A stretch of 25,911 bases of DNA. It comes from Christensenella sp. UBA5893. GTDB lineage: Bacteria; Bacillota; Clostridia; Christensenellales; UBA1242. Location: contig DJER01000038.1 in NCBI GenBank assembly GCA_002431905.1, positions 12,144-38,054 on the forward strand, read 5' to 3'. Positions 22,110 to 25,911 of this stretch are shown here, one piece after another (position 1 is the stretch's first letter; the number at the start of each line of letters is the position of its first letter). A program made the position numbers and the translations under genes. Under the pieces are notes generated by a model. It did not search any database. It was given only the letters and a program-made list of their open reading frames with translations, and was not told the DNA's origin.

Positions 22110-22934
22110 ATGAAAAAAGAAAAAGCATTGGATATTGATGATATTATTTCTTTGCCAAGGGGCAACACATCGCCAACAATAAAAGATAAGATTTGGAATG
22201 TTGTTGACAAGGTTTCAATTGTGTTTATAATTGCGATGGGTGGAAGTTTTGTTCATACAATGATAAATTCTAACTATAAAACAAATGGTGTGGCAAAGGA
22301 TAGGTTTATGCAAAATCTTTTTAGAGTTCCACTCACTTTGCCATTAACAAACAAAGATATTCAAGTCATGATTGACGAAAATTTTTCTAGCGAACAAAAG
22401 CAATGCATAAAACAAGCAGTTGAAGAACTTGATGTGGAACTTACAGGTGTTACATACAAAGTTGAATTAGACAACTCAAAAAAAGCACTAAAATCAGTAA
22501 GAATAAATAAAGCTGACAGTGACAAAAGTAATGGACTTGCTGTTACAAGAGTAAAATCAACTGGATTTTGGGGATACATCAATTATCCGATAAAAATGGA
22601 TGTGCAGGTGGACAAAATTGTTCCACAGGAAAATTTGGATAAAGATGATACTGATTACCTTAAAGGAATAATAAAACATGAAATGTTGCACACATTAGGC
22701 TTTATTGATATCTATGATAGTAAAGAAATGAATAAAACAATAATGTATTATGAATCTGAAAAGGGGTCAAATTATATTCATGACCTAACGGCAAAAGATT
22801 TGGAAATGGTAAATTCGGTGTATAAAGTTAAAGACAATGATAACCTAAAATTTGATGTAACAGTTTCAATGCCAAAATCAACAATACTTGAAAAGTATAT
22901 TCCAAAAGAAAATACCGATGAATTAACATTCTAA
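22110..22934 (+). CDS. Membrane-anchored metzincin-like zinc metallopeptidase, paralogue 2
   Basis: A 274-residue paralogue of the protein at 20765-21508. A cytoplasmic N-terminus of about 30 residues precedes a single transmembrane helix (about 33-54), then the external domain. The zinc site HEMLHTLGFID supplies His190, His194 and Asp200 with Glu191 as the base, and NKTIMYY gives Met212 as the Met-turn. The two proteins also share the stretch before the site (ending INYPI or LIYPL, then a short link) and the region after it (DLxxxDLEMVNSVY versus DFSELDKNNIKSMY). Their N-termini differ. AGGGGAAG lies just before ATG 22110. It is monocistronic, from its own promoter to the terminator at 22933-22957. 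Tandem duplication with divergence is the simplest explanation. Confidence 0.8.
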   Translation: MKKEKALDIDDIISLPRGNTSPTIKDKIWNVVDKVSIVFIIAMGGSFVHTMINSNYKTNGVAKDRFMQNLFRVPLTLPLTNKDIQVMIDENFSSEQKQCIKQAVEELDVELTGVTYKVELDNSKKALKSVRINKADSDKSNGLAVTRVKSTGFWGYINYPIKMDVQVDKIVPQENLDKDDTDYLKGIIKHEMLHTLGFIDIYDSKEMNKTIMYYESEKGSNYIHDLTAKDLEMVNSVYKVKDNDNLKFDVTVSMPKSTILEKYIPKENTDELTF

Positions 22935-22957
22935 AAAAGACTCGTATGAGTCTTTTT
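22933..22957 (+). terminator. Intrinsic terminator of peptidase 2
   Basis: AAAAAGACTC / GAGTCTTTTT, a 10-bp stem with loop GTAT, beginning at the stop codon of peptidase 2. Confidence 0.9.
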
Positions 22958-23084
22958 ATTAACAAAAAATATTTTTTTGATAAGCACTTTCAAAAAATAT
23001 TTTCGTTAAAAATTATATCAATAAAATAAATATAATATTTTACAAAATATATAATAAAAAGTTTTTGGGGTCTAATGTTTTAAG

Positions 23085-23113
23085 TTGATAAAAATATAAA
23101 TATGTTGTAAACT
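23085..23113 (+). promoter_or_regulatory. Promoter of tRNA-Leu
   Basis: TTGATA (23085-23090), 17 nt, TAAACT (23108-23113), 10 bases before the tRNA 5' end. The 127 bases between the upstream terminator and this promoter are AT-rich spacer with nothing else recognised. Confidence 0.5.
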
Positions 23114-23123
23114 TACAATGTAT

Positions 23124-23206
23124 GCAGATGTGGCGAAATTGGTACACGCGCTAGATTCAGGTTCTAGTGGGAAACCTTGCAGGTTCAAGTCCTGTCATCT
23201 GCACCA
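23124..23206 (+). tRNA. tRNA-Leu, anticodon CAG
   Basis: Acceptor GCAGATG / CATCTGC is perfect. The anticodon stem CTAGA/TCTAG has loop TTCAGGT (anticodon CAG). A long variable arm typical of class II tRNAs (GGGAAACC) is present, with T loop TTCAAGT and encoded CCA. Length 83 nt. Confidence 0.96.
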
Positions 23207-23208
23207 AT

Positions 23209-23240
23209 AAAGAACTAAATCGAAACCGATTTAGTTCTTT
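23209..23240 (+). terminator. Intrinsic terminator of tRNA-Leu
   Basis: A perfect 14-bp stem (23209-23222 with 23227-23240) with loop AAAC, ending in a T-run. Confidence 0.9.
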
Positions 23241-23276
23241 TATATTTATAAAATATGATGATTTTTTATAAGAATA

Positions 23277-23285
23277 TGCTATAAT
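23277..23285 (+). promoter_or_regulatory. Extended -10 promoter of the metallophosphoesterase gene
   Basis: TGC plus TATAAT (23280-23285) forms an exact extended -10. No good -35 is seen at 16-18 nt upstream. AGAGG and the ATG at 23309 follow. Confidence 0.6.
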
Positions 23286-23308
23286 GTTGACATAAAGAGG
23301 TTTTAAAT

Positions 23309-25561
23309 ATGGATTTTGATATAATAGATAAATACTATTCAAAAGAAGATAATTTATTTCACATTATTAGGGAAAAGAAATATTCTTTTGAAAGAGAAGA
23401 AAAAACTTACGCCATGTTTGACAAATTTTATAAAGCATCAGATAAGGATTTAGCAAATGCTGATTTATTAGATTATGATTTTCAAGGAGTTGACTTGAGT
23501 AAGTATGATTTAACAAAAGCCAGAATTTCTTCGGAAATAATGATTAAGCTTGGAATTTACAATAACTCTCTTTTTAAGTCAATAACTAAAGATAGTCATT
23601 TGGCAAACTTAACACCTTCTACTTCGCTAGACTTAGTTCCTAGCAGACTTTTTAATTTTGAATTGATTGAAGATAATAATGTTGTTCTTTGCTATATTAG
23701 TGACCTACACTTAAATCATAAAATAATAAACAAGTTTAAAAATAGTGTAAACAAATTTGAATTAGAATCATATTTAAAAAAAATTGTAGAAAAATTAAAA
23801 GATAGTTTACCGACTTTTACTTACAATTATAGTATTGTGTTTGTTGGAGATATTTCATATAATTTTGAAATTTTCAAGCTGTTTTTTAAGTCTTTTAGAA
23901 GAGAAATTCCATATCAAAAAACTTTTGTCGTTCTTGGAAATCACGAGCTATGGGATACAAAATTAAATAAAAATTGTAAATCAATAGAGGAAATAATTGA
24001 AAGTTATAGAAAATTTTTGAATTCTTTTGAATGTAAAATTTATTTACTTGAAAATCAATTATTCTTGCCAAATGATAAGCAACAAATATACTCTCAAGAA
24101 GATATCTTGACTCTAGACAAAAACATCTTAAGACAAAAATTTTTGTGCAATGGCTATGCAATATTTGGTGGGATAGGCTATGCTGGTATGAATGAAGAAT
24201 TTAATGCCAATCAAGGAATATATAGAACTCAATACATTACAAGAGAACAAGAAAAAGAAAGGTCAAATAAAGTTGAAACCCTACATAAAAGGTTAACCGA
24301 AATAGCTGGTGATAAAAAAATATTTTTTATTACTCATATGCCAAAAGAAGATTGGTCAAAAAGTAATTATAATAAAAACTGGTTTTATATTTCAGGGCAT
24401 ACGCACAAAAATAAGTATATTGAAAATGAAGAACTTAAAATTTATGCAGATAATCAGGTTGGATACTCGGGAGATTCATATGGTTTTAAATATTTAATGA
24501 CATCAAAAGATTTTGATATTTTTCAGGATTATAATGATGGTATTTACGAAATTACTCGAGAACAATATAAATTGTTTTACTATGGAGTTGGCTCTAGAAT
24601 AGATTTTAATCGTGACTTTGAAAAACTATTTATGCTCAAAAGAAATGGAATATATTGCTTTTTAATAAAAACTAACAATTGTAATAATTTAAAATTACTA
24701 AATGGTGGAAGTGTTAAAAATGTTGAAAAACACGATATAAATTATTTTTATGAGAATCTTGTAAATTATTCTAATTCGGTTAAATTGTTTTTAGAATCTT
24801 ATGAGAATTATCAAAAACAAATATCAAGTGAAATTAAAAAAATTGGTGGAAGTGGTTATATACACGGAAGTATAATCGATATTGACTTTTATAATCACTT
24901 ATATGTTAATCCGCTTGATGCTACAATTACACCATACTTTGCTTATTCAATGATTGATAAATATGTCTATATAAATTTGATAAGTTTATTAAAAGCACAT
25001 AATAAAGAACTATATGGAAATTATATTAAATTATTAGAACATGGGAATAATAAAAATTTAATTGTTTTTAATAATAATTTACAAGAAAGCAATAAGAAAA
25101 TATTTGTCCCTGAAACTGAAATGTATAGAATTTCAAGGATATTAAAAAGTTTCCAGTATACTACAAAAAATAATATAGTTCGATTGTGGAATGATACTAT
25201 TGCTACCAACAGTACAAAAGAAAGTGGCAGACTAATTGTAAGTGGACTTATTAACCCCGAAGAAATGAAACAAATTAAGGCTGAACAAAGGGAAATTGAA
25301 AGACGACAACGAAAGATTGAATTAAAAAAAGAAAAACAAAAGTCAAAACCATGCTTGACTGAAGAAGAAAAAAAGAAAATTTTATTTGAAAAATATTGTA
25401 ATAAGCTTTTAAATCTCAACAAAAATATAAAAGTAATTAGTTATAATGGAGCAAGAGAAAAGGCGGAATATGAATGTTTAATGTGTGGATATAAATGGTT
25501 CTATAGACCAGACCACTTTTCTGATAGATATAAATACAGATGTCCAAAATGTAAAAATTAA
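23309..25561 (+). CDS. Metallophosphoesterase with pentapeptide-like N-terminus and C-terminal zinc ribbon
   Basis: A 750-residue protein with a complete calcineurin-type metallophosphoesterase site: Asp132 and His134 (SDLH), Asp181 (VGDIS), Asn211-His212 (LGNHE), His343 (THM), His364 and His366 (GHTH). These hold two metal ions and cleave phosphomono- or phosphodiesters, including nucleic acids in the Mre11/SbcD branch. Before it, residues 50-73 show short pentapeptide-like repeats (ANADLLDYDFQGVDLSKYDL). Residues 400-650 match no family I recognise. A charged helix (about 655-700) leads to a C-terminal zinc ribbon with Cys723, Cys726, Cys745 and Cys748, resembling the treble-clef ribbons on phage and mobile-element nucleases, which suggests nucleic-acid binding. 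AGAGG supports ATG 23309. The gene is more AT-rich than its neighbours and lies just after a tRNA gene, so it may have been acquired. No partner gene is next to it. Confidence 0.78.
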   Translation: MDFDIIDKYYSKEDNLFHIIREKKYSFEREEKTYAMFDKFYKASDKDLANADLLDYDFQGVDLSKYDLTKARISSEIMIKLGIYNNSLFKSITKDSHLANLTPSTSLDLVPSRLFNFELIEDNNVVLCYISDLHLNHKIINKFKNSVNKFELESYLKKIVEKLKDSLPTFTYNYSIVFVGDISYNFEIFKLFFKSFRREIPYQKTFVVLGNHELWDTKLNKNCKSIEEIIESYRKFLNSFECKIYLLENQLFLPNDKQQIYSQEDILTLDKNILRQKFLCNGYAIFGGIGYAGMNEEFNANQGIYRTQYITREQEKERSNKVETLHKRLTEIAGDKKIFFITHMPKEDWSKSNYNKNWFYISGHTHKNKYIENEELKIYADNQVGYSGDSYGFKYLMTSKDFDIFQDYNDGIYEITREQYKLFYYGVGSRIDFNRDFEKLFMLKRNGIYCFLIKTNNCNNLKLLNGGSVKNVEKHDINYFYENLVNYSNSVKLFLESYENYQKQISSEIKKIGGSGYIHGSIIDIDFYNHLYVNPLDATITPYFAYSMIDKYVYINLISLLKAHNKELYGNYIKLLEHGNNKNLIVFNNNLQESNKKIFVPETEMYRISRILKSFQYTTKNNIVRLWNDTIATNSTKESGRLIVSGLINPEEMKQIKAEQREIERRQRKIELKKEKQKSKPCLTEEEKKKILFEKYCNKLLNLNKNIKVISYNGAREKAEYECLMCGYKWFYRPDHFSDRYKYRCPKCKN

Positions 25562-25575
25562 AACTTTTGAGATCG

Positions 25576-25635
25576 TGGCGTGTGCTTGTCTTGATACAAG
25601 GCTGTCGCTTTGCTCCAGCAGACAAGCACACGCCA
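25576..25635. repeat. Long perfect hairpin 1, 15-bp arms
   Basis: TGGCGTGTGCTTGTC (25576-25590) pairs perfectly with its inverse at 25621-25635 around a 30-nt loop. The arms are far more GC-rich than the surrounding DNA. There is no T-run after it, so it is not a simple terminator. It looks like a unit of a dispersed repeat or the end of a small mobile element. Confidence 0.75.
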
Positions 25636-25657
25636 GCAAGCAAAAACATTTCACAAA

Positions 25658-25726
25658 ATCAAGTGGGCAAAAGGCGTTCACATGCTAAAGCAAAAGTGAA
25701 CCGCCTTTTTTCTTTGCCCACTTGAT
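25658..25726. repeat. Long nested hairpin 2, with terminator-like core
   Basis: Outer arms ATCAAGTGGGCAAA (25658-25671) / TTTGCCCACTTGAT (25713-25726) are perfect over 14 bp. Inside, AAGGCG-TTCAC (25671-25681) pairs with GTGAA-(C)-CGCCTT (25696-25707) with one bulged C, followed by TTTTTT up to 25711. The inner hairpin with its T-run could terminate the metallophosphoesterase transcript. The outer arms are extra structure that terminators do not need. Confidence 0.75.
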
Positions 25727-25911
25727 ACATTTGTTATATATAAACGATACACAAAGTTATGGTTTTGTTTACATTTTGTATATGTAAAGTATAGATTCAG
25801 TTCATTGCATTTTTCAAAAATGTGTATTAACATTTCTTTGTAAACTAACATTTTGTCAAATAAAGTTAAGTCAAATTAAAAATGAGTTATTGTTTAGATA
25901 TGTAATTGTCA
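25727..25911. other. Gene-free AT-rich end of the window
   Basis: No gene or RNA is visible. The only structure is a small inverted repeat TTTACAT (25768-25774) / ATGTAAA (25782-25788). Confidence 0.4.

Noticed and set aside
25437..25688. Short reading frames on both strands across the 3' hairpins
   Set aside because: They translate the inverted repeat arms and the end of the metallophosphoesterase gene; no ribosome binding site or recognisable protein.
23182..25726. Integration of an element at the 3' end of tRNA-Leu
   Set aside because: No second copy of the tRNA 3' end was found downstream within the window, and there is no integrase gene.
1..25911. CRISPR array, rRNA operon or insertion sequence
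   Set aside because: No regularly spaced direct repeats, no rRNA sequence and no transposase-like protein were found.

Overview
The window is very AT-rich chromosomal DNA from a low-GC Gram-positive bacterium of the Bacillota, most likely an endospore-forming member of the Clostridia. The evidence is a yabP-yabQ-divIC sporulation/division block, AGGAG-type ribosome binding sites, TTGACA/TATAAT promoters with 17-bp spacers, a lipobox lipoprotein, CCA-encoding tRNA genes, and a prfB gene with the programmed +1 frameshift. The genus cannot be read from the sequence. Many genes have no assignable function, as is common in poorly characterised lineages.

Layout. 1-1720: terminator-like hairpin, tRNA-Gly(CCC) on the minus strand, and a cytoplasmic transglutaminase-like protein ending at a bidirectional terminator. 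1719-2642 (minus): divIC, yabQ and yabP, overlapping, transcribed yabP to divIC. 2717-4986: prfB (RF2, frameshifted) and tsaD in one operon behind a promoter region with a perfect palindrome. 5023-5176: tRNA-Ala(UGC) with a palindrome bracketing its -10 box. 5177-5493: gene-free DNA with several hairpins. 5494-6801: a lipoprotein gene and a four-helix membrane protein gene. 6823-11955: tlyA, then a polytopic YwaF-like/ABC-ATPase fusion, an ABC permease and an Ig-like membrane-anchored protein, the last three tightly spaced. 11992-14304: a structured repeat, then a large unknown membrane protein and greA on the minus strand. 14313-16208: a DUF378-type membrane protein and gpmI. 16251-20706: second copy of the structured repeat, a divergent pair of small HTH genes around two ATTACA-N4-TGTAAT operators, and a 1261-residue SF1 helicase with a C-terminal endonuclease-like domain. 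20719-22957: two paralogous membrane-anchored metzincin-like peptidases flanking an oppositely oriented exported protein. 23085-25726: tRNA-Leu(CAG), a metallophosphoesterase with a C-terminal zinc ribbon, and two long hairpins. 25727-25911 has no gene.

How they fit together. Housekeeping functions (translation termination, tRNA and rRNA modification, transcript cleavage, glycolysis) are interspersed with cell-envelope genes. The candidate undescribed system is 16308-20706: a cI/Cro-like two-regulator switch next to a helicase-nuclease of a type often found in defence loci. The peptidase cluster directly after it may or may not belong. Other notable signals are three genes that look leaderless, two covarying copies of a structured repeat between convergent genes, and a YwaF-ABC fusion.
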